This document shows, in pieces, positions 38,551 through 47,646 of a stretch of DNA of 64,000 nucleotides (position 1 is its first letter; each line of letters starts with the position of its first letter). Where the stretch lies: NCBI GenBank assembly GCA_041394285.1, contig JAWKIL010000001.1, positions 682,001 to 746,000 on the forward strand, given 5' to 3'. The notes beneath the pieces were generated by a model. The model ran no database searches. It was not told the origin of the DNA and worked only from the letters and a program-made list of their open reading frames with translations. The stretch comes from CADEDH01 sp041394285. GTDB taxonomy: Bacteria; Actinomycetota; Acidimicrobiia; Acidimicrobiales; SZUA-35. Position numbers and translations under genes: made by a program.

Positions 38551-40943
38551 TCCCCGCTTCCCGGGTGCACGGACGACGACGGGGCCGGCGTGCCGGCCAG
38601 TCCCCGCTGGAGGGCGCCGAGATCGGCCCGGACCGATTCGGCCGATCGGCGGAAGGCGTCGCTGTCGTCGGGCCCCCCGGGCGGGCGTTCCCGGTCGATC
38701 GCTTCGGGCAGGTTGGCCCCCGCCACCCGCCGCCCCGTGCCGAACAGCGGGAGGAGATCGTTGGCGGCGGCCGGGCCCGCCGGCGCCGGTGCCGGTGCTG
38801 ACGCCGTTGTCGGTGCCGACGCCATCCCCGGCAGGGGGCGGCCGTCATGGGGAGCGGTCGGCGGCAGGGGCCGGGAGGGGAGTGAGGGCGGGATGTTCGA
38901 CCGGTCCCGGCTGATGGACGACGACGGCGTAGCCCCGCTCCACACCGAGGGGGCGGGCCCGACCCCGGCGGCGGCGGCCACGGGGGTCTCGTCGGCGACG
39001 CGCTCGGACCGAGGTTCCACCGGCGGGGCGATGGGGCGGGGACCGGAGTCCAGGACCCCCTCCGGCATGGGGGAGACGATCAAGTCCCGGGGAATGCGGA
39101 CCCGTACCGTGAGGCCGGCGGGGACCCGGTCGAAGATCTCCACCTCCATCCCGTACTTCCCGGCCAGCTTCCCCACGACGAACAGGCCCAGATTCTTCGA
39201 CGGCGTCTCGGCCGAGGTGGTGGCGGCGGCGATCCGGGCGTTGGCCTCGGCGATCTCGTCGTCGGTCAGGCCCAGCCCGCTGTCCACCACGGCCAGGATG
39301 TAGCCGACGCGGGTGTAGCGGGCGATGATCTCGATCGGTTCGGTGGGAGGAGAGAACCGGGCCGCGTTCTCCGTGAGCTCCGACAGGAGATGTCCCAGGT
39401 CGGCGGCGGCGTCTCCCACGATCTCGGCGTCGTCCATGACGTTGAGGCGGATCCGGTCGAACTCCTCCACCTCCGACATGGTCGAGCGGAGCAGCTCCGA
39501 CACCAGCACCGGGCCGGTGAAGCGCCGGGCGACGTCGACATCGGCCAGGATCAGCAGCGACTCGGCGTTGCGGCGCATCCGGGTGGCGAGGTGATCGATG
39601 TTGTAGATCTTGGCCAGCCGGTCCGGGTCCGACTCGTGCCGCTCCAACTCGTCGAGCGACTCCAACATCCGCATGAGCAGCTTCTGGTTGCGCCGCCCGA
39701 GGTTCACGAACATGTGGGCCACCACCGCTCGCGACATGGCCTGCTCGCTGGCCAGGCGCACCGCCGTGCGGTGCAGCTCGTTGAAGGCGGCGGACAACCG
39801 CCCGATCTCGTCCCCGGTCTCCACCGGGATCTCCTCGATCGTGGGCACCTCGGCCAGGTCGCCCTGGGTCCGCATCATGGCCACGATCGACGGGAGCTCC
39901 ACCGTGGCGATGTTGGTGGCCCGGTGCTCCACCCGCCCGAGCGAGGTGCGGATGGAGCGGGCGAGAAGGAACAGGAAGCCGGCCAGCAACGCCAGCACCC
40001 CGAGGCTGATCACGATGGCCAGCAGCAGATCCCGTGAGGCGCGGTTGTCGATCGCCACCGTGTCCCGTTGCATGGTGGAGCGAAGGTCCGTCTCGTGCGA
40101 CTCGAGCTCGGCGGCGATGGCGGCCCGTTGGCTGAGCACGGCGGCCGGATCCAGCCGCACGTGCTGACCGATCAGCAGCCGGGTGAACCGGGCCCGGAGC
40201 GACTGGTACTCGGCCCAGGCCGGGCTGTTGAGGTAGGCGGTGATCTGTTGACCGGTGGACGGCACGCCGAGATCCAGGGCGACGTTGAGGGCCTCGTCGG
40301 ACGAGCCGATTCGGGTGCCGACCGTCTCCAACGTCACCTGGGACGGCGCTCCCTCGGCCAGTGCCTGCTGGAGGGCCACGCCCTCGAGTGCCAGCGACTC
40401 CCGGGCCCGCTCCACGAGCACGGCGGTGGTCAGGTTGGCCAACGTCCCCCGGTCGCTGATGTCGTACCCGCTGATGCTGAGCAGCTGCTGGGGGAGGCGC
40501 GAGAGCTGGTCCACGGCGTCGAGCCGGGCCGGGTCGTCCCGGGTGGCGATCGTGGTGCGGACGGTTTCGGCGCTGTCGCCGATCCGGGCCCGCAGGTCGA
40601 CCACCTGGCCGTACACCCGCTCAGCCTCCTGGAGGGGCTCGGCTCCGAGCGCCAGATCGGGTGACCGGAGGCGCTGGATCGCCTCGTCCACCGCCGCCCG
40701 CGCCCCGGCCAGGCCCTCGTCGGTGGCGTCCGGATCGAACAGGGCGCTGCGCTCGTTGCCGATCGCGTCGGCCAGGTCCGACACCGCGGCTTGGCGGTCG
40801 AGCTCGCTCAACTGGCGGGCTGCAGCCTGTCTGGTCGACAGCGCGTCCTGGACGTCATTGACCGACAGATAGCCGATGAGGGCCAACGGCAGTGCCGTGA
40901 TACCGAGGAGCTTCGACCGAAACGACAGCTTCCGAGCAACCAT
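38547..40943 (-). CDS. CvnA-like sensor histidine-kinase-type protein
   Basis: This 798-residue membrane protein has span 1 (about 10-26), a large external helical domain (about 27-307) with NERSALFDPDATDEG, resembling nitrate/nitrite-sensing (NIT) domains, span 2 (about 308-333), a HAMP-like linker and a cytoplasmic ATPase domain with the N-box LSELTENAARFSPP (about 520-533) and G-box VVDSGLGLTDDE (about 551-562). The DHLATRMRRNAESLLIL helix replaces a classical H-box, as usual in Cvn sensors, so autophosphorylation is uncertain. The C-terminal 120 residues are Pro/Ala-rich. The ATG at 40943 precedes VARKLSFRSK. Confidence 0.9.
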   Translation of the reverse strand: MVARKLSFRSKLLGITALPLALIGYLSVNDVQDALSTRQAAARQLSELDRQAAVSDLADAIGNERSALFDPDATDEGLAGARAAVDEAIQRLRSPDLALGAEPLQEAERVYGQVVDLRARIGDSAETVRTTIATRDDPARLDAVDQLSRLPQQLLSISGYDISDRGTLANLTTAVLVERARESLALEGVALQQALAEGAPSQVTLETVGTRIGSSDEALNVALDLGVPSTGQQITAYLNSPAWAEYQSLRARFTRLLIGQHVRLDPAAVLSQRAAIAAELESHETDLRSTMQRDTVAIDNRASRDLLLAIVISLGVLALLAGFLFLLARSIRTSLGRVEHRATNIATVELPSIVAMMRTQGDLAEVPTIEEIPVETGDEIGRLSAAFNELHRTAVRLASEQAMSRAVVAHMFVNLGRRNQKLLMRMLESLDELERHESDPDRLAKIYNIDHLATRMRRNAESLLILADVDVARRFTGPVLVSELLRSTMSEVEEFDRIRLNVMDDAEIVGDAAADLGHLLSELTENAARFSPPTEPIEIIARYTRVGYILAVVDSGLGLTDDEIAEANARIAAATTSAETPSKNLGLFVVGKLAGKYGMEVEIFDRVPAGLTVRVRIPRDLIVSPMPEGVLDSGPRPIAPPVEPRSERVADETPVAAAAGVGPAPSVWSGATPSSSISRDRSNIPPSLPSRPLPPTAPHDGRPLPGMASAPTTASAPAPAPAGPAAANDLLPLFGTGRRVAGANLPEAIDRERPPGGPDDSDAFRRSAESVRADLGALQRGLAGTPAPSSSVHPGSGE

Positions 40944-41198
40944 GATGATCGCGGTCGGCCCAGCACGGCCCGCCCGCCCCTCCACCTCTCCGTTTACCGC
41001 CCAAGGGATGTCACAGGCAGTTCGGCAGCCGCTCCGGGTGGCCCAGAGCCGGCGCAGGTACCCGCCCTAACCGCGCAGATGCTAAGGTATCCCCCTGGTG
41101 AGCCGGGCGCTACCCCTCCGGCCTCCGGGTCTGATTCCTCACTCGTAGCGGCCAGTGGCACGGGACGCAAGAGATTCGCAGGGAGCGGTGAGGCCGAG
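40944..41198. promoter_or_regulatory. Divergent promoter region between conservon and unknown gene
   Basis: This 255-base gap serves the conservon (minus) and the unknown gene at 41199 (plus). On the plus strand TGCTAAGGT (41080-41088) fits an extended -10, about 110 bases before the ATG. I see no convincing minus-strand box. Confidence 0.4.
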
Positions 41199-41846
41199 AT
41201 GACGGTCGACTTCGAGACGTTGCGTGCCGCCGGAACCTCCGCCCTGGAGGCGGGGATGCTGGCCGAGTCCGAAGGGATGAGCCGGCTCGAGGTGTTCAAG
41301 GCGATCCTGCACCACTGGAGCGTCGAGCCGTTCGCCGTCGAGTGCATGGAGCGGTACGGATCCGGCTACCCGTCCCGGGCCGCTCAGGCCGCCGCCACGA
41401 TCGGGCTGGCCGCGGTGGTGCTCGCCTACCCCACGGCCTCCGCCGAGGAGGTCACCGCCTTCGAGCGGACCACCGCCCTCAGCCGCAAGGTCGACGCCCT
41501 GGCCCGGGCCGACCGGGCCGACGACGCCCTCCGGTTCTACGACCGGCTCGACCCCGAGGTGCTCCGACTGACATCGCTGACCCAGGCCGAGGCGCGCCAC
41601 GCCGTGTGGTTGCAGCGGGGGCGCCGGTCCCAGCAGCGCTCGGTGATCATCGACCCGATGGAGCAGCACACCTGGGGTTGGGTGTTCCCGGCTCTGGATC
41701 CGACGGATCGCCTGGCCGGTCCGTCCGCCGCCCCACCGCTCCTGGTGGACCGGTTCACCGGGGCGGTCGTCGAGCTCACCGCCGACGAGCCCCTCGAGGC
41801 CCAGATCGGACGGTACGAGGAGACCGGTTGGCCCCACTCCCGGTGA
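41199..41846 (+). CDS. Unrecognised protein divergent from the conservon
   Basis: This 215-residue soluble protein has no signal or span and I do not recognise a family. It is helical in the first half (SEGMSRLEVFKAILHHWSVE, then AAQAAATIGLAAVVLAYP), with an acidic-basic patch (SRKVDALARADRADDALRFY), and a beta-rich C-terminal part with HTWGWVFPALDPTDR and PPLLVDRFTGAVVELTADEP. The ATG at 41199 follows GGGAG at a long distance. Sharing a regulatory region with the conservon, it might be a downstream output or regulator of it; that is only positional inference. Confidence 0.6.
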   Translation: MTVDFETLRAAGTSALEAGMLAESEGMSRLEVFKAILHHWSVEPFAVECMERYGSGYPSRAAQAAATIGLAAVVLAYPTASAEEVTAFERTTALSRKVDALARADRADDALRFYDRLDPEVLRLTSLTQAEARHAVWLQRGRRSQQRSVIIDPMEQHTWGWVFPALDPTDRLAGPSAAPPLLVDRFTGAVVELTADEPLEAQIGRYEETGWPHSR

Positions 41847-41923
41847 GGTGACCACCGGCGGCGGGCCGGGGTGACCGCCCGGCACCGGGCCCCGCCCCGA
41901 TACCGCAGTACCATCATCGCCTG

Positions 41924-43111
41924 ATGCGAGGCGTTCCGATCCCCGAGCGCGAGGAGGACTTCGCCGCCGATGCCGGTGAGCTGTTCTTCGACCTGGTGTT
42001 CGTCTTCGCCTTCTCCCAGCTGGTGTCGCACCTGGTGAGCCACCCCACGTGGGCCGGGGCCGCCGAGTTCGCCCTGCTGTTCACGATGGTGTGGCTGCCC
42101 TGGACCCAGTTCACCTGGTCGGCCAACGCGGTGGCCGGCAACAGCCGCCCGGTGCGGCTCCTGTTCCTGGTGGCCACGGTGGCCAGCATCCCCATGGCGG
42201 CCTCGGTGGTGGGGGCGTTCACCGCCGGGGGTGCCGCCTTCGCCCTGTCGGCGTCGGTGATCCTGGCCATGGGCCTGTTCACCATGATCAGCGGGCTGGG
42301 CGACGAGCCGGTGGTCCGGGCGTCGATCGTGCGCTACTCGATTCCCAACTGGATCGCCATCGCCCTCATGGTCACCGGCGGGTTCCTGCCCTTCACGCCC
42401 CGGGTGATCCTGTGGTCGGCGGCCATGGTGATCGTGATCGCCGGCACCATCGGCGCCGGGCAGAGCGAGTGGCTGGTGCGTCCGGGACACTTCGCCGAGC
42501 GGCACGGGCTCATCGTGATCGTGGCCCTGGGCGAGGTGATCGTCGCCCTCGGCCTCCCGCTCACCAACGCCCTGGCCGACAACGAGGGGGTGGCCCCGGC
42601 CAGCCTGGTGGCGCTGGTGGCAGCGGGGGTCTTCGCCGGCCTGTTGTGGTGGGGGTACTTCGACCGGCCCCTGCCGGCGCTGGAGCACCGCCACGAGGCG
42701 CTGGAGGGCGGCCAGCTGCGGGGCCGGTTCGCCCGCGACGTCTACACCTACGCCCACTACCCGCTGGTGGCGGGCGTGATCCTGTCCACCGCGGGGCTGA
42801 AGACGATCACCCTCCGCCCGCTCGAGCCCATCGAGCTGCCGTCGCTGGTCCATCTCGGCGCCGGGCTCGTGCTGTACCTGCTGGGAGTGGTGCTGGCCGT
42901 GGTCCGGGCCTTCGGGGCCCTGGCCGTCGAGCGCCTGGTGGCCGCCGTGGTGCTGGTGGCCGTGATCGCCGCCACCTCCCGCCTCGACGGGGTGCTGGTG
43001 CTCATGGCGGTGGACGTGGTGCTGCTGGCCATGCTCGTGGTGGAACACCACCGGGTGGAGAACCTGGCCCGTACCGTGCCCATGAGCCGGGTGACGAGGG
43101 CCCGCACGTAG
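41924..43111 (+). CDS. LtrA family (low temperature requirement A) membrane protein
   Basis: This 395-residue integral membrane protein has the LtrA N-terminal hallmark ELFFDLVFVFAFSQL (about 19-33) and WLPWTQFTWSANAV, followed by about ten spans to the C-terminus. The GLIVIVALGEVIVALGL segment (about 190) is another family signature. LtrA was named from a Listeria cold-growth mutant; its transport or signalling function is unknown. It stands between an unknown gene and a convergent esterase. Confidence 0.9.
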   Translation: MRGVPIPEREEDFAADAGELFFDLVFVFAFSQLVSHLVSHPTWAGAAEFALLFTMVWLPWTQFTWSANAVAGNSRPVRLLFLVATVASIPMAASVVGAFTAGGAAFALSASVILAMGLFTMISGLGDEPVVRASIVRYSIPNWIAIALMVTGGFLPFTPRVILWSAAMVIVIAGTIGAGQSEWLVRPGHFAERHGLIVIVALGEVIVALGLPLTNALADNEGVAPASLVALVAAGVFAGLLWWGYFDRPLPALEHRHEALEGGQLRGRFARDVYTYAHYPLVAGVILSTAGLKTITLRPLEPIELPSLVHLGAGLVLYLLGVVLAVVRAFGALAVERLVAAVVLVAVIAATSRLDGVLVLMAVDVVLLAMLVVEHHRVENLARTVPMSRVTRART

Positions 43112-43147
43112 CCCGGACCCGGGCCCCGGCCCGCTCACCGCACCCGG

Positions 43148-44620
43148 CTAGCGGTGCAGGTGGCGGGGGTCCCAGAGCGCCAGCTCCAGGTGGTTCGGCC
43201 CATCCATCGTCCTGCGGGCTCCGCCGAAGGTGCGGGTGATCCGGCGCCGGGTCTCGTAGCGGGGCCAGCCCGGGTTGCCGTCGGTGGCGTAGGCCACCCA
43301 CGCCCCGGCCATCTCGTCGGACAGGGCGGCCACCTCCTCGGGCCGGCGATCGTGACCGGTGAAGCCGGCGATCGTCGGGTGGTCGTAGGTGCCGAACACG
43401 AACGGCACCTCCAGCACATGGGCCGCCCCGATGAGGCCGTCGAACAGGGGGCTCTCCCAGTCGAAGCGGTACATGTGGGCCGGGCCCGAGGTCGATTGCC
43501 AGCCGGCCAGCGCGGCCGAGGCGGCACGGAACGTCCAGTCGGACCCGATGGCGATGGCCAGGTCACGGTTGCCCACCGGCTCCTTGGACAGGGCGCGGGC
43601 GCGGCGGTAGGTCGACACCACATCGTCGGGATGCTCGTGCCACCGGCCCACGAGGGAGCGGAGCTGCTCGTCGGTCACCTGGTCGAAGCGCTCGTCGCGG
43701 CCCCAGAAGAACCCCATCTCGTGGCGGTTGGTGCCGCACAGGACGGGCACCCCGACCCCGGCGGCCAGCACCCCGCCGGGATCCTCGGGCACGAGCCCGC
43801 CATCGGTCACCGGGCGGTAGAACACACCGCCGGACCGGGGAGTGGCCTCCTCCTGGGCCGCCATCAGGGCCTCGACGGGCAGCTCCCGCAACGTGCCGGC
43901 CGGCACCCCCAGATGGGCCAGCACCCGGCTCGCCGTATCGTCGGCCTCGGCCACCGACGACACCAGGTTGTACGAACCGGACTGGAGGACCGCCCGGGCG
44001 AAGCCGCCGGTGGCGCCGGCGGCCATGTGGGCGGCGATGGACGTGGCGCCGGCCGACTCGCCGAAGACGGTGACGTTGCCGGGATCACCGCCGAAGGCTG
44101 CGATCTCGCGTTGCACCCAGTCCAGGGCGGCCCGCTGGTCGGCCAGGGCCTCGTTGCCGGTGCTCCCGATGGCGGGGCAGCGCAGCCAGCCCAGCACCCC
44201 GAGGCGGTAGTTGACGCTCACCACCACCACGCCCCGGGCGGCCAGACGGGACCCGTCGTAGGCCGGGACGGCGTTGGAGCCGGCGACGAACGCCCCGCCG
44301 TAGATCCACACCATCACCGGCAGCTGGGCCGCCGGATCGGCGCTCGGCGTCCACACGTTGAGGTTCAGGCAGTCCTCGCTCTGATGGGGCGACGACAGAT
44401 CGGCCAGGAACCGCCCGGGGGCCGGAGCGCCCTGCATGGGGGCCGGCCCCAGGGTGGTGGCCGGCCGTACCCCCTCCCATGCCTCCACCGGTGCCGGAGG
44501 CCGGAACCGGCGGTCGCCCACGGGGGGAGCGGCGTAGGGCACGCCGAGGAACGCGGTCACCCCGGTGCCGAGGCGGATCCCTTCGATGGCTCCGGAGGAG
44601 AGGGTGAGGCGAGTGGTCAC
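43148..44620 (-). CDS. Type B carboxylesterase / lipase family protein
   Basis: This 490-residue alpha/beta hydrolase has the type B marks EDCLNLNVWTP, the oxyanion segment WIYGGAFVAG, the nucleophile elbow VTVFGESAGATS (Ser about 189) and a late His in the VFGTYDHPTIAG region. These enzymes hydrolyse carboxylic esters of broad range. No signal peptide is evident, so it is probably cytoplasmic. The GTG at 44620 gives TTRLTLSSG as N-terminus, the usual first strand; a TTG at 44638 would add six residues. It is convergent with ltrA. Confidence 0.9.
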   Translation of the reverse strand: MTTRLTLSSGAIEGIRLGTGVTAFLGVPYAAPPVGDRRFRPPAPVEAWEGVRPATTLGPAPMQGAPAPGRFLADLSSPHQSEDCLNLNVWTPSADPAAQLPVMVWIYGGAFVAGSNAVPAYDGSRLAARGVVVVSVNYRLGVLGWLRCPAIGSTGNEALADQRAALDWVQREIAAFGGDPGNVTVFGESAGATSIAAHMAAGATGGFARAVLQSGSYNLVSSVAEADDTASRVLAHLGVPAGTLRELPVEALMAAQEEATPRSGGVFYRPVTDGGLVPEDPGGVLAAGVGVPVLCGTNRHEMGFFWGRDERFDQVTDEQLRSLVGRWHEHPDDVVSTYRRARALSKEPVGNRDLAIAIGSDWTFRAASAALAGWQSTSGPAHMYRFDWESPLFDGLIGAAHVLEVPFVFGTYDHPTIAGFTGHDRRPEEVAALSDEMAGAWVAYATDGNPGWPRYETRRRITRTFGGARRTMDGPNHLELALWDPRHLHR

Positions 44621-44659
44621 GCCCGGGAGCCTAGACAAGGGTGGGCGCGGAGTTCAGGT

Positions 44660-44693
44660 TGAAACGATCTGTTGGTGACAATCCGCCGTTTCA
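44660..44693. other. Short inverted repeat between reductase-like and esterase genes
   Basis: TGAAACG (44660-44666) and CGTTTCA (44687-44693) are exact inverted copies 20 bases apart. They lie at the 3' end of the ferric-reductase-like gene and upstream of the esterase gene. Either a weak terminator or an operator; chance is possible at seven bases. Confidence 0.3.
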
Positions 44694-45311
44694 GCTGGCC
44701 CGGGCCTCTCGCGACGCCGGGCGGGGGCGGTCGACCTCGCCCCGGGCCCCCGGGCGGCCCACGGCGCGTACCTGGCGGTTGCCGGCCTGGCGGTGGGCCA
44801 GGATGGCGAGGATGGTGAGGAAGGCCACCACGTTGATCGAGGCCAGCATCAGCATCCGGTACCACTGGTTGGGGGTGTCGGTGCCGGCCGTCATGCCGTG
44901 GTACGTGGCGAACACGTACAAGCCGAAGCTGGTGCGGTGGATCTGGCGCCACAGGGCGCGCGGCAGCCGCTTCATCAGCAGCGATGTGATCTCCACCGCC
45001 AGCAGCAGGTAGAAGCCGATCACCCCCCAGGCGACATTGGTGGCCTGCCATTCCGACGCCCAGGGGACGAGCACCTCGAGCCAGCCGAAGTGGACGTAGG
45101 TGTCGGCCACGAGGCCGGCGATGTGGATGCCGGTGAAGAGGAGGGCAGCCATGCCGAAGAACCGGTGCAGGTCGAGCAGCTTGGCCGGCGGGCTGGCCTT
45201 CGATGCCGCCTTGGTGGAGAGCATCAGCCCCCAGCACACCGACGCCGTCACCAGCGCCCAGGCCAGGATGCCGCCCGAGCGGGCGACGAACCACCAGATC
45301 TGCGGGTTCAT
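44691..45311 (-). CDS. Ferric-reductase-like transmembrane protein
   Basis: This 206-residue protein has about five spans and well-placed histidines for haem: LHRFFGMAALLFTGIHIAG (two His, about 48 and 62), then RQIHRTSFGLYVFATYHGM (two His, about 126 and 139). This is the ferric-reductase/YedZ-like cytochrome b fold, which passes electrons across the membrane. The C-terminus is basic and cytoplasmic, without an FAD/NAD domain. It overlaps the ApbE gene by four bases, so an extracytoplasmic flavin partner is likely. The stop falls in the inverted repeat at 44660-44693. Confidence 0.85.
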   Translation of the reverse strand: MNPQIWWFVARSGGILAWALVTASVCWGLMLSTKAASKASPPAKLLDLHRFFGMAALLFTGIHIAGLVADTYVHFGWLEVLVPWASEWQATNVAWGVIGFYLLLAVEITSLLMKRLPRALWRQIHRTSFGLYVFATYHGMTAGTDTPNQWYRMLMLASINVVAFLTILAILAHRQAGNRQVRAVGRPGARGEVDRPRPASREARAS

Positions 45312-46528
45312 GCCGCCGTCCTTCCTGCACCGCCGCCGCCGCCGTCGGCGGCGCCGTCGCTGTCTCGTTCCTCGTCGTACGGGTGCGGTCCGCCGTTCCA
45401 GCGCAGGATGCCGCCGTCGGCGGTCACGGCGATCCCCGGCGTGCCGAGCTCCGCCAACACCCCCAGGGCGGCGGCCGATCCGGCCAGGAGCGCCGCCTTG
45501 GCCGCCACCTCGGCCCACCAGGCCTGCGACGAGCAGGTGGTCACGGCCACCACGTCGCTGGCCGAGGGCCGGCCGGTGGCCGGGTCGATGAGGTGATGCC
45601 GGCGTTCGCCACCCGGCCCGACCCAGGTCCGGCGCAGCGTGGTGCTGGTGGTCACCGCCCCTTCGGCCGGGGTGAAGGCACCCAGCTCGGTGCCGGGGGC
45701 GAACGGGTGGTCGACTCCGATGCGCCACCGGGGCCCGTACCACGGTTCGCCGTGCACCCGAAGATCGCCGCCCAGATCCACGCACACGGTGGTGGCCCCC
45801 TCGTCCCGGCACCACTCGGTGAGCCGGTCGACGGCCAGCCCCTTGCCGAGCCCACCGGGATCGAACCGGGTGCCGGTCGGAAGCCGTACCCCGTGCACCT
45901 CGGCCAGGAGCTCGATGGGCTCCCCGCTGCCGGAGACCGGATGGTCGGCGCCGGGGGAAAGCTCGGCATCGGGATCGGGGATGCCGTCGGGCCGGGCCTC
46001 GAGCCACGATCGCCGGTACCCGGCTGCTTCGAGCTGGTCGAGCAGGAGCGGGTTGAAGCGGCCGGCGGTGGCGACCCGGGCCTGTTCAGCCCGTCTGACC
46101 AGGTCGAACGTGGACGCCGAGACGATGGTCATGCGGCCCGGATGGCGGTTCAGCTGGCTGATCTCGCTGTCGGGAAGGAACCGGCTCCAGCGGCGCTCCA
46201 GCCGGCGTATCTCGTCGGCGGCGGCCGCCGCCAGGCCGGCGTCGTCGGGCGATCCGCCCACGACCACGCGACACGAGGTGCCCAGCGCCTCGAAGGCGAT
46301 GGCGACCACCGGAACGATGTCCGACTCGGGTGCCGACGGCTGCTCGGGTGCCGACCGCTGCTCGGGTGCCGATCGCTGCTCGGGTGCCGACCGCTGCTCG
46401 GGTGCCGACCGCTGCTCGGCCCGCGGGAGGGTGCGGATGGTCCCGCGGGCCGAGCCGACGGCGGTCTGCCGGGTTGATGGGGTGGGAACGGAGGTGGTGG
46501 GCCCGCCTTCGCTGCGGGTCGGCACCAT
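45308..46528 (-). CDS. apbE: ApbE-family FAD:protein FMN transferase
   Basis: This 406-residue protein has the ApbE core from about residue 70: FEALGTSCRVVV, ERRWSRFLPDSEISQLNRHPG (quoted in part), FDPGGLGKGLAVDRL, CVDLGGDLRVHG and HLIDPATGRPSASDV, the last three around the FAD/Mg site. ApbE attaches FMN to Thr/Ser of target proteins outside the membrane. The first 70 residues are unusual: Ser/Thr-rich, then five EQRSAP-type repeats, with no clear signal peptide. It is coupled to the reductase-like gene and starts in a TGATG overlap with the Thr/Pro-rich membrane protein gene. No protein with a clear flavinylation motif is seen nearby. Confidence 0.88.
   Translation of the reverse strand: MVPTRSEGGPTTSVPTPSTRQTAVGSARGTIRTLPRAEQRSAPEQRSAPEQRSAPEQRSAPEQPSAPESDIVPVVAIAFEALGTSCRVVVGGSPDDAGLAAAAADEIRRLERRWSRFLPDSEISQLNRHPGRMTIVSASTFDLVRRAEQARVATAGRFNPLLLDQLEAAGYRRSWLEARPDGIPDPDAELSPGADHPVSGSGEPIELLAEVHGVRLPTGTRFDPGGLGKGLAVDRLTEWCRDEGATTVCVDLGGDLRVHGEPWYGPRWRIGVDHPFAPGTELGAFTPAEGAVTTSTTLRRTWVGPGGERRHHLIDPATGRPSASDVVAVTTCSSQAWWAEVAAKAALLAGSAAALGVLAELGTPGIAVTADGGILRWNGGPHPYDEERDSDGAADGGGGGAGRTAA
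46325..46414 (-). repeat. Five 18-bp tandem units in the ApbE N-terminal coding region
   Basis: Units of the form CTCGGGTGCCGACCGCTG repeat five times without gaps, with one or two substitutions in two of them, then break down at 46415. They encode EQRSAP-type hexapeptides before the catalytic domain. The array preserves frame, so copy number could vary. Confidence 0.88.
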
Positions 46529-47646
46529 CAGCTCGCCTTGGTGGTGGGGGGCGCCGTGGTGGTGGGCTTGGCCGTGGTGGGGGCGGCCGTGGTGGGGGCC
46601 TGGGTGGTCGGCGCCGCCGTGGCCGGCGGCTGGGTGGTGGGGGCCGCCGTGGCCGGCGGCTGGGTGGTGGGCGCCGCCGTGGATCCGGGCTTGGCCGTGG
46701 TGGGCGCGGCGGTGGCCGGCGGCTGGGTGGTGGGGGCGGCCGTGGCCGGTGTGGTGCCCGCCGCAGCCGACGTGGCGGGGGAGCCGGCAGCTGGTTGGGT
46801 GGTGGATACACCGCTGGCCGTGGGGGCCGCCGTGGATGCACCCGCCACGGTGCCCACGGTCGACGACGCCGTGCCGGGGAGGGTGCCGTCGGGTGCGGTC
46901 CCCGACAGCGGCACCGGTTGGCCGGTGGCGTCGAGCGGGGTGCCGGGCACGCCGGCCAGGGGATCGACCGAGATGCTCACGGCGGGGGACTCGACACCGG
47001 AGGTGAGCGCCGGGTCGATCTCACCGGTGCCGGTGCCGGTGCCGGTGCCGGCGTCGGTGGCCGTCTCCTCGTTCGGCTGGAGCAGGGGGCCCATGGCCAC
47101 GACCATGGCGGCGAACGAGACCGCCGAGGCTCCGCTGGCCACGAGCCGGCTGGGCGACCAGGACCGGACCCACCGTTCGGCTCCGTCCCGCACCCGTCCA
47201 CCCAGGGTGGCGTCCTCGGGCATCGAAGCGGGGGGCACAGCGGCCAGGGGCATGGTGTTGTCGGCGAGGAGCCGGCGAGCAGGGCCGGTGCGGTTGGGGC
47301 CGGCCAGGTGGTCAGCGTCGGGGGCGGGCCAGCCCGGGGTGTCGAAGTCGAACACGCTGCCGGCGGGACCGCCAGCGGGCGTCCCGGCCGGAGCCGGCGG
47401 CTGGGGAGCGTCGTCCCAGCTGCCCGGCCAGCGGTCGAACGAGCGCTCGAACGGCGTGCTCGCCGTGGGCTGGGGGCCGCCCCGGCCGACGGGGCGAGGC
47501 GGCATCTCGTCGGGGGTCGCCCGCCGCTGGCGCATCGGCGTCACGGCGCCCTCGGGCTTCCGGCCGGCCGAACTGCGGGCCGCCTTCCCGGAGCGGCGGG
47601 CGAGCAGGGCCGCCAGACGCTCTTCGGTGGTGGGCTCGTCAATCAT
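46528..47646 (-). CDS. Single-span protein with Thr/Ala/Pro-rich external tail
   Basis: This 372-residue protein has a hydrophilic N-terminal cytoplasmic part (about 1-165; EERLAALLARRSGKAARS at the start, then Pro-rich), one span (about 167-189) and a low-complexity external tail of TTQPPATAAP-type repeats to the end (about 280-372). No enzymatic motif is seen. It overlaps the preceding Thr-rich gene by eight bases and ApbE by one, placing it in one transcript with them. Thr/Pro tails are often glycosylated or span the wall. Function unknown. Confidence 0.6.
   Translation of the reverse strand: MIDEPTTEERLAALLARRSGKAARSSAGRKPEGAVTPMRQRRATPDEMPPRPVGRGGPQPTASTPFERSFDRWPGSWDDAPQPPAPAGTPAGGPAGSVFDFDTPGWPAPDADHLAGPNRTGPARRLLADNTMPLAAVPPASMPEDATLGGRVRDGAERWVRSWSPSRLVASGASAVSFAAMVVAMGPLLQPNEETATDAGTGTGTGTGEIDPALTSGVESPAVSISVDPLAGVPGTPLDATGQPVPLSGTAPDGTLPGTASSTVGTVAGASTAAPTASGVSTTQPAAGSPATSAAAGTTPATAAPTTQPPATAAPTTAKPGSTAAPTTQPPATAAPTTQPPATAAPTTQAPTTAAPTTAKPTTTAPPTTKAS

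Noticed and set aside
35130..40167. Plus-strand open frames across the ECF42 and conservon genes
   Set aside because: All lie antisense to genes with recognised domains and show no start signals.
46325..46414. CRISPR or intergenic satellite
   Set aside because: The 18-base units lie in frame within the ApbE gene and encode hexapeptides.
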